Positions 25,947 to 34,502 of a DNA stretch of 64,000 nt are shown in pieces (position 1 is the first letter of the stretch; each line of letters opens with the position of its first letter). Under the pieces are notes generated by a model. That model did not search any database and was not told the origin of the DNA. It saw nothing but the letters and a program-made list of their open reading frames with translations. This DNA comes from Microbacterium jejuense. Lineage in GTDB: Bacteria > Actinomycetota > Actinomycetes > Actinomycetales > Microbacteriaceae. Location of the stretch: NCBI RefSeq assembly GCF_019511665.1, contig NZ_JAEUAW010000005.1, positions 62,001 through 126,000 on the forward strand. The letters are read 5' to 3'. A program made the translations under genes and the position numbers.

Positions 25947-26168
25947 GTGCAGTACACCGTCCGCGTCAAGCCCGGGAGCCGGCGCGGACCGCTGGTCGAG
26001 ACCACCGACGACGGCCTCGTCGTCCATGTGAGGGAGCGGGCCGTCGACGGCGCCGCCAACGACGGGCTGATCCGGGCGCTCGCCGCGCATTTCGGCGTCG
26101 CGCCGCGCGACGTGACGATCCTGCGCGGCCACACAGCCCGCGTCAAGCGGGTCGAGGTCGACCAGTGA
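25947..26168 (+). CDS. DUF167 (YggU-family) protein
   Basis: This complete 73-aa DUF167 protein has [11 protein letters not shown] at the start, [22 protein letters not shown] in the centre and [14 protein letters not shown] at the end. The fold is known but the function is not. The start GTG is supported by TAGGCT 6 nt before it. The stop overlaps the GTG of the MFS gene by 4 nt. Confidence 0.88.
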   Translation: MQYTVRVKPGSRRGPLVETTDDGLVVHVRERAVDGAANDGLIRALAAHFGVAPRDVTILRGHTARVKRVEVDQ

Positions 26169-27478
26169 GCGCGGCCGGAGACCATCGCAGCCACTTCATC
26201 GACCTGCGGCCGTTCCGCGCCAGCCCGGCGTTCGCGCGCATGTGGATCGGCTCCACGCTGGCAGGACTCGGTGGGCAGCTGACGATCGTCGCGATCATGC
26301 TGCAGATGTACGACCTGACCGGCTCGACGTTCGCGGTGTCGATGATCGCGGTCGCAGGGCTCGTCCCGATGATCATCGCCGGCATCTACGGCGGCATGCT
26401 CGCCGACGCGTTCGACCGCCGCAAGGTCGCGCTCATCGCGGCGACCGTGACCTTCGGCTCGACGGCGCTGCTCGCCGTCCTCGCGTGGGCGCAGCTCGAG
26501 ACGGTGTGGTGGCTGTATGCGCTCAGTGTCGTCAACTCCGCCGCGAACTCGATCGTCCTGGCGACGCGGCAGGCCATCGTGCCGCGTCTGCTGCCCCGCG
26601 AACTGCTTGCGGCGGCCTCGGCGCTCGGCGGTATCACGGTCGGCATCATGGTGATGGCGGGGCCGGCGCTGGCCGGCGTGCTCGTCGCCTTCACGGGCTA
26701 CGGGTGGACCTACACACTCGACGTGCTGCTGATGACGTCGCTGTTCCTCGGGCTCTGGACGCTCCCCCGGCTCCGCCCCGAGGGCGTCATCGTGCGTCCC
26801 GGGCTCGAGTCGTTGCGGGACGGCTGGCAGTTCCTCCGCCGCGCGTCGAACATCCGGCTGCAGTTCATCCTCGACATCACCGCGATGACGTTCGGCCAGC
26901 CGCTGTCGCTGTTCCCCGCGATCGGGGCAGTCCTCCTGGGCGGGGGGCCGATCACGACGGGCGTCCTGACCGCGGCCGTCGCGGCGGGCGCGTTCGCGTC
27001 GAGCCTGTTCTCGGGCCGTGTCGGCGCGGTGCGGCGCCAGGGCGTCGGCATCGAGCGCGCGATCCTCGTGTACGGCGCGGCGATCGCCGCGCTCGGGCTC
27101 GTGCTCGGCGCCGCGGCGCTCGGCTGGTTCGCTCCGGACGGCGTGGACAGCGACACGCCCAACCTCGTGCTGATCGCGGCGGCCTGCGTCGTGCTCGCCG
27201 TCTCGGGCGCCGCCGACAACATCAGCTCCATCTTCCGCAACACCATGGTGCAGGCGGCCGTGCCCGACAGCATCCGCGGTCGGCTGCAGGGCATCTTCAT
27301 CGTCGTGGTGGCGGGCGGCCCGCGCCTGGGCGCCCTCTACGCCGGAACGCTGGCCACCCTCACGGCACTGTGGTTCCCGCCCCTGCTCGGCGGGTTCGTC
27401 ATCATCGGCCTGGTCGCGACCCTCGTCAGGCTCAGCCCGCGCTTCCGCGCCTACGACGCCGAGAACCCCGTGCCCTGA
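26165..27478 (+). CDS. MFS transporter (EntS/MFS_3-like)
   Basis: The 437-aa protein shows twelve hydrophobic segments and the MFS loop [13 protein letters not shown] between helices 2 and 3. The opening [23 protein letters not shown] and the MFS_3-type layout resemble enterobactin/drug exporters. The substrate cannot be read from sequence. GTG at 26165 was chosen because it overlaps the DUF167 stop (GTGA); the frame runs open further upstream through rpsO-antisense DNA. Confidence 0.88.
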   Translation: MSAAGDHRSHFIDLRPFRASPAFARMWIGSTLAGLGGQLTIVAIMLQMYDLTGSTFAVSMIAVAGLVPMIIAGIYGGMLADAFDRRKVALIAATVTFGSTALLAVLAWAQLETVWWLYALSVVNSAANSIVLATRQAIVPRLLPRELLAAASALGGITVGIMVMAGPALAGVLVAFTGYGWTYTLDVLLMTSLFLGLWTLPRLRPEGVIVRPGLESLRDGWQFLRRASNIRLQFILDITAMTFGQPLSLFPAIGAVLLGGGPITTGVLTAAVAAGAFASSLFSGRVGAVRRQGVGIERAILVYGAAIAALGLVLGAAALGWFAPDGVDSDTPNLVLIAAACVVLAVSGAADNISSIFRNTMVQAAVPDSIRGRLQGIFIVVVAGGPRLGALYAGTLATLTALWFPPLLGGFVIIGLVATLVRLSPRFRAYDAENPVP

Positions 27479-27569
27479 CGCCGCACCGGGCACCGTAGCC
27501 GGGCGGTCGCACGTCGGCGGATTTCGGACGTCGCAGCGGCCGAACAGGGCGCGCGTGCGCCGGCGCGCG

Positions 27570-27575
27570 TACCGT
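27570..27575 (+). promoter_or_regulatory. -10 box of leaderless EamA-transporter promoter
   Basis: TACCGT lies 7 nt before the GTG at 27583 and overlaps the GTG at 27574, arguing against that earlier start. Confidence 0.4.
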
Positions 27576-27582
27576 GGCCCCC

Positions 27583-28530
27583 GTGACCTCGACCCGCGCC
27601 ACCGCTCCGGCTCTCGCGCCGATGACGGCCTCCACCCGCTGGATCGCCGTCCAGTTCGTGCTGGCGGGCGTCGTGTGGGGCTCGAGCTTCCTGTTCATGA
27701 AGGTCGCGCTCACCGGCATCTCGCCCGCTCAGGTGGCGTGGACGCGCATCCTGCTGGGAAGCCTGACGCTCGGCATCCTTGTGCTCGCACGGCGCGAGCA
27801 CCTCACCCGGAGCCTCCGCGTGTGGGCGCACCTGCTCGTGCTGGGGCTGACCTTCTGCGTCATCCCGTTCCTGCTGTTCTCGTGGGCCCAGCAGCACGTC
27901 AGCTCGGGCGTCGCGAGCATCTTCAACGCGACGACGCCGATCATGACCGCGATCATGGCGTGGCTGGTGTTCCGCGTCGAACGGCTGAAGGCCCTGCAGG
28001 TCGTCGGCATCGGCGTCGGCATCCTCGGAGTCGTCGTGATCATCGCGCCGTGGCAGGGCATCTCGCTGGACGGCAGTCTCGTCGCCGAGCTCGCGATCCT
28101 CGGCGCGACGGCCAGCTACGGATTCAGCTTCGCGTACATGCGCCGCTTCGTCTCGAACACGGGCATGTCGGCCCTCGCCTTCACGTTCGGCTACATCGCG
28201 ATGGCCGGGCTCGCGATGACCCTGCTCACGCCGTTCCTCGTGCTCACCCCGGTGCGGCTGGACGTGCCGATCGTCGTCAGCCTCGTGCTGCTGGGCTGCC
28301 TCGGCACCGGCATCGCATACGTCTGGAACCAGAACACCGTCCGCGCGTGGGGTCCGACGCGCGCGTCGACGGTCACGTACATCACGCCGGTCGTCGGCGT
28401 GGTGCTCGGCGTCCTGATCCTCGGCGAGACCGTCAGCTGGAACGAGCCTGTCGGCGCTCTCGTCGTGTTCCTGGGCATTCTGCTCGCACAGGACCGGCTG
28501 CGGCTGCGGCGCCGGACCGCCCAGACATGA
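27583..28530 (+). CDS. EamA/DMT-superfamily transporter
   Basis: The roughly 315-aa protein has ten hydrophobic helices in two EamA repeats: FVLAGVVWGSSFLFMKVAL opens the first and GATASYGFSFAYMRRF the second. DMT/EamA carriers export or import small metabolites and amino acids. GTG at 27583 is preferred because TACCGT lies 7 nt upstream; GTG at 27574 or ATG at 27622 are alternatives. The TGA runs directly into a shared terminator. Confidence 0.87.
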   Translation: MTSTRATAPALAPMTASTRWIAVQFVLAGVVWGSSFLFMKVALTGISPAQVAWTRILLGSLTLGILVLARREHLTRSLRVWAHLLVLGLTFCVIPFLLFSWAQQHVSSGVASIFNATTPIMTAIMAWLVFRVERLKALQVVGIGVGILGVVVIIAPWQGISLDGSLVAELAILGATASYGFSFAYMRRFVSNTGMSALAFTFGYIAMAGLAMTLLTPFLVLTPVRLDVPIVVSLVLLGCLGTGIAYVWNQNTVRAWGPTRASTVTYITPVVGVVLGVLILGETVSWNEPVGALVVFLGILLAQDRLRLRRRTAQT

Positions 28531-28568
28531 GAAGAGTGGATGCCTCGGGCCGAGGCATCCACTCTTCT
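28530..28568. terminator. bidirectional terminator hairpin
   Basis: Near-perfect 19-bp arms lie between two convergent genes. The inner part is an inverted pair of GGATGCC and its core is identical to that of the pfkA terminator near 40857. Confidence 0.85.
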
Positions 28569-28581
28569 GAGGTTCGCGCGA

Positions 28582-29145
28582 TCAGGCGGGCTGGTGCGCA
28601 CCCTGCAGGTCGAGCGTGATCGTGATGTCCTTGCCGACGAGGACGCCGCCGGTCTCGAGGGCGGCGTTCCAGGTGAGGCCGAAGTCCTCGCGGTTCACGA
28701 CGGTCTTGGCGGTCGCGCCGGCCTTGTAGTTGCCCCACGGGTCGACGCCGAAGCCGCCGAACTCGAACTCGAACGTGACGGGCTTGGTGACGCCGCGGAT
28801 CGTGAGGTCGCCGTCGACGAGGAAGTCGCCGTCCTGGACGCGCGCGCCGGTGGAGCGGAACTCCATCGTGGGGTGGTTCTCGACGTCGAAGAAGTCGGCC
28901 GAGCGCAGGTGGTTGTCGCGCGCCTCGTCCTTCGTGTCGACCGAGGTCACGTCGACGCTCGCCTCGACCTTCGCCTCCAGCGGGTTCTCGGGGGCGACCA
29001 GCGTCGCGCTCTTCATGCCGAACGTGCCGCGCACCTTCGAGATCATCATGTGGCGCACGCTGAACGTCACCTCGCTGTGCGCGGGGTCCAGCACCCAGGT
29101 GCCGGTGCGGTAGCCGGGGATGTCGATCGTCGTGGCATCGGTCAT
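28582..29145 (-). CDS. YceI-family protein
   Basis: The 187-aa protein is a YceI lipocalin-like barrel: WVLDPAHSEVTFSVRHMM, RSADFFDVENHPTMEF and GDLTIRGVTKPV are family hallmarks. YceI proteins bind polyisoprenoid or similar amphipathic ligands; many are periplasmic, but this one has no signal peptide and should be cytoplasmic. ATG at 29145 follows GGAAGAACCCC. The upstream gap (29146-29272) holds an ATTC-CCGT-GAAT repeat near 29232 that could be regulatory. Confidence 0.92.
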   Translation of the reverse strand: MTDATTIDIPGYRTGTWVLDPAHSEVTFSVRHMMISKVRGTFGMKSATLVAPENPLEAKVEASVDVTSVDTKDEARDNHLRSADFFDVENHPTMEFRSTGARVQDGDFLVDGDLTIRGVTKPVTFEFEFGGFGVDPWGNYKAGATAKTVVNREDFGLTWNAALETGGVLVGKDITITLDLQGAHQPA

Positions 29146-29272
29146 GGGGTTCTTCCTTCGTGGTCGTGAGAAAGCTCTCGCACCCGCGTCCTGCGGGCAC
29201 GCAGGTGACAACGTCACGTCTCAGAGTATCTATTCCCGTGAATGAAAAGATTCTCATCGCGCGAAGACGCGA

Positions 29273-29304
29273 AGAGGGGCGGATGCCGCAGCATCCGCCC
29301 CTCT
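29273..29304 (-). terminator. terminator hairpin after the FKBP gene
   Basis: A 14-bp perfect stem (agaggggcggatgc / gcatccgcccctct) with a 4-nt loop starts 16 nt past the FKBP stop. It contains one GGATGCC. Confidence 0.75.
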
Positions 29305-29319
29305 GAGAACAGCAGAGTG

Positions 29320-29688
29320 TCAGCCGACCTTGATGAGGTCGATGACGAAGATCAGCGTCTTGCCGCCCAGGAAATGGCCGCCGGCGGGGCCGTACGCCAG
29401 GTGCGGCGGGATGACGAGCTCGCGACGGCCGCCCTCCTTCATGCCCGGGATGCCGTCCTGCCAGCCCTGGATGAGGCCGCGCAGCGGGAACTGAATGCTC
29501 TCGCCGCGGTTCCACGACGAGTCGAACTCCTCGCCGGATTCGTACTCCACGCCCACGTAGTGGACGGTCACGGTGTCGCCGGGCTTGGCCTCGGCGCCGT
29601 CGCCCACGACGATGTCGCGGATGACGAGCTCGGCGGGCGCGGGGCCCGCGGGTGCGTCGATCTCGGGCTTGGTGCGGTCGTCAGTCAT
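29320..29688 (-). CDS. FKBP-type peptidyl-prolyl isomerase
   Basis: The 122-aa single-domain FKBP has VTVHYVGVEYESGEEFDSSW, FPLRGLIQGWQDGIPGMKEG and IPPHLAYG, with the active-site aromatic and Asp residues in place. It accelerates cis-trans isomerisation of X-Pro bonds. No signal peptide is visible. ATG at 29688 has TTGGAT 6 nt upstream. Confidence 0.94.
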   Translation of the reverse strand: MTDDRTKPEIDAPAGPAPAELVIRDIVVGDGAEAKPGDTVTVHYVGVEYESGEEFDSSWNRGESIQFPLRGLIQGWQDGIPGMKEGGRRELVIPPHLAYGPAGGHFLGGKTLIFVIDLIKVG

Positions 29689-29694
29689 GCCACC

Positions 29695-29700
29695 ATCCAA
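29695..29700 (-). promoter_or_regulatory. -10 box of leaderless FKBP promoter
   Basis: TTGGAT lies 6 nt before the ATG at 29688. Confidence 0.35.
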
Positions 29701-29802
29701 CCATCCCGCGACCCCGGGCGCAGGGTCGGTTCGCCGTCAGGGGAACCCGCGGGGGTCCCTTGACACCCGCGCGGGGCACCCGGCATCCTGGTGGCAGATC
29801 AG

Positions 29803-29851
29803 CTCAGCGCTCGGGAGTCACGCAGGCATCGCCGCGGCACCGAGCGCTGAG
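29803..29851. terminator. hairpin after the PrsW gene
   Basis: A 12-bp perfect stem (ctcagcgctcgg / ccgagcgctgag) encloses a 25-nt loop. It lies 26 nt past the PrsW stop. The T-rich run is on the plus-strand side, so its polarity is uncertain. Confidence 0.55.
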
Positions 29852-29876
29852 TTTGTGTACGGGCGGATGCCGGCGG

Positions 29877-31100
29877 CTACGGCGCGAACATCGCCGCACG
29901 CGTCGACACGATGCGCTCGAGCAGCCGGTGCTCCTGCGCGGCGGCCTGCGGGTCGCGGCCGGAGAGCGCACGCTGGCGCGTGGCGGCGAGCGCCGTGGCG
30001 TCGGCGATGAACGAGCGCATCATCGCCCGACGGTCGCCGCGCAGCGACGCCGCCCACGCGAGCGCGGTCCTGCGCCCCGCAGGCGTCGCGAGCATGTCGA
30101 CCTCCTGCGGCGTGAACCACCCGGCTGCGGCGTAGTCGCCGAGCCGTCTGCGGGTCAGCCGCGCCTCCTCGCGACGCAGCGCCACGATGCCGAGGACGAA
30201 GCCGATGAACAGCGGCACCTGCAGGGTCAGGTACAGCACGAAGAAGTTGCCGAACGTCGCCGAGCCGTTCCAGAACGCATGCAGCGCGATGGCGCCGGCG
30301 AGTCCGACGAGCCACGGCCCGACCGCCTGACCCGTCGTCAGACCACGCCGTGCGGCGAGGCCCAGCGCGAAGCCCGTCACGCTCGTGAACATCACGTGCG
30401 CGAAAGGCGACAGGATGCCGCGCAGGAAGAACGTCGCCGACGTCTCGGCCGCCCCGCCCTCGATGAAGCTGACCGCGAAGTACTGGATGTTCTCGGTGAA
30501 GGCGAACCCGGCGCCCACGAGCGCGCCGTACACGACGCCGTCGACGGGACCGTCGAACGACCGGCGCGCGATCGCGAAGATGAGGAGGACGCCGAGCCCC
30601 TTCGCGAACTCCTCCACGACAGGTGCCTGCACGACGGTCTGCAGCACTTCGCCGACGCCGCTGCGCACGCCGAACAGCAGGATCAGCACCCAGTCGACGG
30701 CCAGCGCGATGCCGACCGCCGCGATCGCGCCCCACGCGACGGCGAGCGCGAGCAGCGAGCGCGGCTCCGGCTCCCACCGATCGACGAGACGCACGGCGAA
30801 CCAGACGCCCACGAGCGGGACGATCGCCAGGATCATGCCGATGAGCGACGCGCCCGGGCCGAGCGCGTTGAGGAAGTAGCCGATGAGTCCCACGAGCACG
30901 AGGACGAGGACGGCGACGACCCAGATCGTCGCGGTGCTCCCCCTCCGCGGCGCCGTGGCGGCCACGGGCACGGGAGCGGGCGAGGTGACCGGCGGGGTGA
31001 TGGCGGCGCCTGCGGCGTAATGCGGCTGCGCGAACGCCGAGGGGAACTCCGGGGGCGTGAGCGAGGGCCGCTGGGGCGCGGCGCCGGGATCAAGCGTCAT
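29877..31100 (-). CDS. PrsW-family intramembrane metalloprotease
   Basis: The 407-aa protein has a Pro/Ala-rich cytoplasmic N-terminus (about 50 residues) and eight or so helices. The PrsW catalytic elements are present: APVVEEFAKG, GFAFTENIQY, SPFAHVMFT and LHAFWNG, giving the Glu/His zinc site. In Bacillus PrsW starts cleavage of an anti-sigma factor; the target here is unknown and no anti-sigma gene is nearby. The roughly 110-residue C-terminal tail is soluble. ATG at 31100 has TAGGCT 6 nt before it. Confidence 0.9.
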   Translation of the reverse strand: MTLDPGAAPQRPSLTPPEFPSAFAQPHYAAGAAITPPVTSPAPVPVAATAPRRGSTATIWVVAVLVLVLVGLIGYFLNALGPGASLIGMILAIVPLVGVWFAVRLVDRWEPEPRSLLALAVAWGAIAAVGIALAVDWVLILLFGVRSGVGEVLQTVVQAPVVEEFAKGLGVLLIFAIARRSFDGPVDGVVYGALVGAGFAFTENIQYFAVSFIEGGAAETSATFFLRGILSPFAHVMFTSVTGFALGLAARRGLTTGQAVGPWLVGLAGAIALHAFWNGSATFGNFFVLYLTLQVPLFIGFVLGIVALRREEARLTRRRLGDYAAAGWFTPQEVDMLATPAGRRTALAWAASLRGDRRAMMRSFIADATALAATRQRALSGRDPQAAAQEHRLLERIVSTRAAMFAP

Positions 31101-31106
31101 GCGCAC

Positions 31107-31112
31107 AGCCTA
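31107..31112 (-). promoter_or_regulatory. -10 box of leaderless PrsW promoter
   Basis: TAGGCT lies 6 nt before the ATG at 31100. Confidence 0.5.
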
Positions 31113-31182
31113 GGGGCGGGGACGGACGACGGCGCACTCCGCGACGCGTCCCGTGGAAAGCCCCGACGCGGGGCGCTCCGAG

Positions 31183-31188
31183 TAGGTT
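31183..31188 (+). promoter_or_regulatory. -10 box of leaderless FAH-family promoter
   Basis: TAGGTT lies 6 nt before the ATG at 31195. Confidence 0.5.
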
Positions 31189-31194
31189 GGGGGC

Positions 31195-32058
31195 ATGCGC
31201 TTCGCCCACGTCGTCCCGCCCGGCAGCGCCCTGCCGAGACTCGTCGCGGTGGACGGCGACGACGGCGTGTTCGTCGACGAGCTGTTCGACGGAGCACCCG
31301 CGACCCTCGAGCAGCTGATCGCCGGGGGCGACGCTCTGCTCGATCGGGTTCGGGATGCCGCCGACCGCGGCGCGCGGCATCCACTGGACGCCCAGCGGTA
31401 CGCCTCGGCGCTGCTGACGCCGCCCGTCATCCTCGCGATCGGGCTCAACTACGCCGCCCACTCCAGCGAGCTCGGGCTCAAGACGGACTCGACGCCGACG
31501 GTGTTCGTACTGTGGCCGAACTCGCTCGCAGGACACGGCGGCACCACGACGTGGCCGCGGTCGCTCAGCGAGTCGGTCGACTACGAGGCCGAGCTCGGTG
31601 TGATCATCGGCACGCCGGCGAAGGACGTCGACCCCGAGCACGCGCTCGAGCACGTGTGGGGCTACACGGTGGTCAACGACATCACCGCGCGCGACATCCA
31701 GTACTCCGAGGCGCAGTGGTCGCGCTGCAAGTCGTTCGACGGCTTCACGCCGACCGGCCCGTTCGTCGTCACGCGCGACGAGGTGCCCGATCCGCAGGCG
31801 CTGCACATCTGGACGGTGCTCGACGGCACGACGCTGCAGGACGCCACGACGGCGCAGATGGTCCGCCCCGTCGCGACGCTCATCTCGCATCTGTCGCGGT
31901 CGGCGACGCTGCTTCCGGGAACGCTCATCTCGACGGGCAGCCCGGGCGGCGCGGGGTATTCGCGCGACCCGCAGGTGTTCCTGCGCGACCGCTCCACCGT
32001 CACCGTCGGCATCGACGGCATCGGCGCGCTGACCACCCACTGCCGGATCATCGACTGA
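31195..32058 (+). CDS. fumarylacetoacetate-hydrolase-family protein
   Basis: The 287-aa protein has an N-terminal cap region and the FAH core: ILAIGLNYAAHSSE, VDYEAELGVIIG with the metal-binding Glu residues, and GYTVVNDITARDIQ. The end, LLPGTLISTGSPGGAGY, fits the family. Members hydrolyse or decarboxylate beta-diketo and oxo acids (fumarylpyruvate, oxaloacetate, ureidoglycolate types). No aromatic-catabolism neighbours are present, so the substrate is open. Confidence 0.9.
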   Translation: MRFAHVVPPGSALPRLVAVDGDDGVFVDELFDGAPATLEQLIAGGDALLDRVRDAADRGARHPLDAQRYASALLTPPVILAIGLNYAAHSSELGLKTDSTPTVFVLWPNSLAGHGGTTTWPRSLSESVDYEAELGVIIGTPAKDVDPEHALEHVWGYTVVNDITARDIQYSEAQWSRCKSFDGFTPTGPFVVTRDEVPDPQALHIWTVLDGTTLQDATTAQMVRPVATLISHLSRSATLLPGTLISTGSPGGAGYSRDPQVFLRDRSTVTVGIDGIGALTTHCRIID

Positions 32059-32088
32059 GGGATGCCGCGGCCGCCGGTGCCGCGGAAC

Positions 32089-32124
32089 GACGAAGCCCCT
32101 CTCCCGAAGGAGAGGGGCTTCGTC
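32089..32124. terminator. bidirectional intrinsic terminator
   Basis: A perfect 16-bp stem (gacgaagcccctctcc / ggagaggggcttcgtc) with a CGAA tetraloop sits between two convergent genes. Confidence 0.88.
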
Positions 32125-32137
32125 ATGGTTCAGCGGA

Positions 32138-32782
32138 TCACGGGCAGGTGATCGTGGTGCCGTTGTCGAGCACGTAGTCGCCCGACAGGTAGCCGGCGCA
32201 GATCTCGGCGAGCGAGCTGCCGAGGCTGACCAGGATGATGGTGACGACGATCGCCGCGATGATGCCCAGGACCAGGAAGATCCATCCCAGGATGATCGCG
32301 ACCTTGGCGGGCGTGTTCGGGACGCCGGCCTTCTTGCTCTGCGAGCGCGCGACGTAGCCGAGGATCAGGCCCACGAGCGAGAAGAAGAAGACGACGACGA
32401 GCGCCACGATGCCGAGCGTCTTGCCCGGGACGGGCGCGCCGGGAGCCGGGGCGCCGTATGGCGCGGGCGGGGCGGCGGCGTACGTCGGCGCAGCACCGGC
32501 GTCGGCGGCAGCACCGTAGGCCGGAGGCGCGGGCGGGACGGCACCGTAGGCGGGCGCGGCGGCGGGCGCCTCGTATGCGGGCGCCGCCGGCGCGGCGGGC
32601 TCGGGTGCGGCGACGGGCGGCTCGGGTGCGGCGGGTGCCGGCTCGGCGGCGGGCGCCGGCTCGGCGGCGGGAGCGGCCGGCACCTCGTGGGCCGGGGCCT
32701 CGGGAGCTGCCGGAGCGGCGTCTGCAGCCGGGACCTCTGACGGCTGCTGCGCCGGGTCGACGGGGCTCTGGGGGTCGGTCAT
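32138..32782 (-). CDS. Ala/Pro-rich DUF4190-like membrane protein
   Basis: The 214-aa protein has about 125 residues of Ala/Pro/Glu low-complexity sequence with several YGA/YEAP units. Two hydrophobic helices follow (TLGIVALVVVFFFSLVGLILG and VAIILGWIFLVLGIIAAIVV), separated by a basic RSQSKK loop. The short C-terminus has two Cys residues in a CAGYLSG...TCP pattern. This matches DUF4190-type actinobacterial proteins of unknown role; the disordered N-terminus is probably cytoplasmic. ATG at 32782 follows GAGAGGAAACCCAC. Confidence 0.8.
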   Translation of the reverse strand: MTDPQSPVDPAQQPSEVPAADAAPAAPEAPAHEVPAAPAAEPAPAAEPAPAAPEPPVAAPEPAAPAAPAYEAPAAAPAYGAVPPAPPAYGAAADAGAAPTYAAAPPAPYGAPAPGAPVPGKTLGIVALVVVFFFSLVGLILGYVARSQSKKAGVPNTPAKVAIILGWIFLVLGIIAAIVVTIILVSLGSSLAEICAGYLSGDYVLDNGTTITCP

Positions 32783-32887
32783 GTGGGTTTCCTCTCGCAT
32801 GTGACTCTGCACGACCGTATCGGCAGTCGCATACCGGGGGCAATCGGCCGCGCCGGGGATATCTCCCCATTGCGGCCGATCGACGCC

Positions 32888-34366
32888 TCAGCGCGAGAGG
32901 GTGTCGGACGAGACGATGTCTTCGGCCGCCTGCACCACCGGGATCGCGGCGGTCACGGTCTCCAAGCCCGACAGGCGGGCCGGCGACAGCTGCTTGGCCA
33001 CCTCGTCGCTCGACATCAGGCCGGCCTCGACGACCAGGTCGGCGACGTTGCGGCCGGTGAGCAGCGCGGTCTTGGCGAGCGCGGCCGCGGCGGCATACCC
33101 GATGAAGGGCGTCAGGGCGGTGATGACGCCCACGGACGAGCCGACCATCGCTCCCAGGCGCTCACGGTTGGCGGTGATGCCGTCGATGCAGTTGACGCGC
33201 AGCGTGTACATGGCCTGGCGCAGCCACGTGATCGACTGGAAGATCGAATGGGCGATGACCGGCTCGAACGCGTTCAGCTGCAGCTGGCCCGCTTCGACGG
33301 CCATGGTCACGGTCGCGTCGGCGCCGACGACGGAGAAGGCGACCTGGTTGACGACCTCGGGGATCACCGGGTTGACCTTGCCGGGCATGATGCTCGAGCC
33401 CGCCTGACGGGCCGGGAGGTTGATCTCACCGAGACCCGCCTGCGGGCCGGACGACAGCAGGCGCAGGTCGTTGCAGATCTTCGACAGCTTGATCGCGTTG
33501 CGCTTGAGCGACGACGAGAACGACATGAACGAGCCGGTGTCGCTCGTGGCCTCGACGAGGTCGTTCGCCGTCGCGAGGTCGAGACCCGAGATCTCGCGCA
33601 GGTGCTTCAGCACGGCGGGCGCGTAGCTCGGGTGCGTCGTGATGCCGGTGCCGATGGCCGTCGCACCCATGTTGACCTCGTACAGCAGGTACGCGTTCTC
33701 GGTCAGGCGCTGGTGGTCGTAGCCGAGCGTCGTCGCGAACCCGTGGAACTCCTGGCCGAGGGTCATCGGCACGGCGTCCTGCAGCTGGGTGCGGCCCACC
33801 TTCAGCACGTCGTGGAACTCGACGGCTTTCGCAAGGAACGACCGGCGCAGCAGGTCGAGCTCCTCCAGCAGGCTGGCCAGGTCGAGCCCGAGGCCGATCT
33901 TGATCGCCGTCGGGTACACGTCGTTGGTCGACTGGCTGCGGTTGGTGTCGTCGATCGGCGAGAGGAAGGCGTAATCGCCCTTCTCGCGCCCCGCCAGCTC
34001 GAGCGCGATGTTGGTGATGACCTCGTTCGCGTTCATGTTGGTCGAGGTGCCGGCGCCGCCCTGGATGACGCCGACCACGAACTGGTCGTGGTGCTCGCCG
34101 TCGATGACCAGCTGCGCTGCGCGGTCGATGAGGTCGGCCTTGGCCGGGTCGAGCACGCCGATCTCGCGGTTGGCGCGCGCGGAGGCCTGCTTGACCATCG
34201 CGAGGCCCCGCACCAGGTCGGGGTACACCGAGATGGGGCGCTTCGAGATCGGGAAGTTCTCCAGCGCGCGGGCGGTGTGGATGCCCCAGTACGCGTCGGC
34301 GGGGATCTCCATGGATCCCAGGGAGTCGGTCTCGATGCGGGTTCGCGTCATTGCGTCCAGAGCCAT
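32888..34366 (-). CDS. aspA: aspartate ammonia-lyase
   Basis: AspA converts L-aspartate to fumarate and ammonia. The 492-aa protein belongs to the fumarase/aspartase superfamily: QGGAGTSTNMNANEV, GRTQLQDAVPMTLGQE and the catalytic loop GSSIMPGKVNP. The ending NPVIPEVVNQVAF and the start PADAYWGIHTARALENFPIS favour aspartase over class II fumarase. ATG at 34366 is used; an ATG five codons on is also possible. A 21-bp palindrome sits about 75 nt upstream. Confidence 0.9.
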   Translation of the reverse strand: MALDAMTRTRIETDSLGSMEIPADAYWGIHTARALENFPISKRPISVYPDLVRGLAMVKQASARANREIGVLDPAKADLIDRAAQLVIDGEHHDQFVVGVIQGGAGTSTNMNANEVITNIALELAGREKGDYAFLSPIDDTNRSQSTNDVYPTAIKIGLGLDLASLLEELDLLRRSFLAKAVEFHDVLKVGRTQLQDAVPMTLGQEFHGFATTLGYDHQRLTENAYLLYEVNMGATAIGTGITTHPSYAPAVLKHLREISGLDLATANDLVEATSDTGSFMSFSSSLKRNAIKLSKICNDLRLLSSGPQAGLGEINLPARQAGSSIMPGKVNPVIPEVVNQVAFSVVGADATVTMAVEAGQLQLNAFEPVIAHSIFQSITWLRQAMYTLRVNCIDGITANRERLGAMVGSSVGVITALTPFIGYAAAAALAKTALLTGRNVADLVVEAGLMSSDEVAKQLSPARLSGLETVTAAIPVVQAAEDIVSSDTLSR

Positions 34367-34440
34367 GTGTGCAGTCCTCGTGGGTCGTTCACAGCGGTGT
34401 GCGGGGTTGCTTCGACCATACCCGCGTGCCGCACCCGCAG

Positions 34441-34461
34441 GGCTGTACGCGGCGTACAGCC
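34441..34461. promoter_or_regulatory. 21-bp perfect palindrome between the phosphodiesterase gene and aspA
   Basis: The arms GGCTGTACGC and GCGTACAGCC flank a single G. It is 75 nt before aspA and 42 nt after the upstream gene's stop. No T tract follows, so an operator is at least as likely as a terminator. Confidence 0.5.
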
Positions 34462-34502
34462 GGGCCCGCCGGAACGTACGTCGCGGCGGTGCGGGACACC
34501 GG

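Noticed and set aside
25838..26164. Extension of the MFS gene upstream of 26165
   Set aside because: It would cover the DUF167 gene and the rpsO leader; GTGA coupling at 26165 gives a normal MFS N-terminus.
29232..29243. ATTC-CCGT-GAAT repeat upstream of the YceI gene as a MarR-type operator
   Set aside because: Only 4-bp arms and no regulator gene beside it; too weak to annotate as a site.
29652..32177. 841-codon plus-strand frame
   Set aside because: It is low-complexity translation opposite PrsW and out of frame with the FAH-family gene, both of which are clear.
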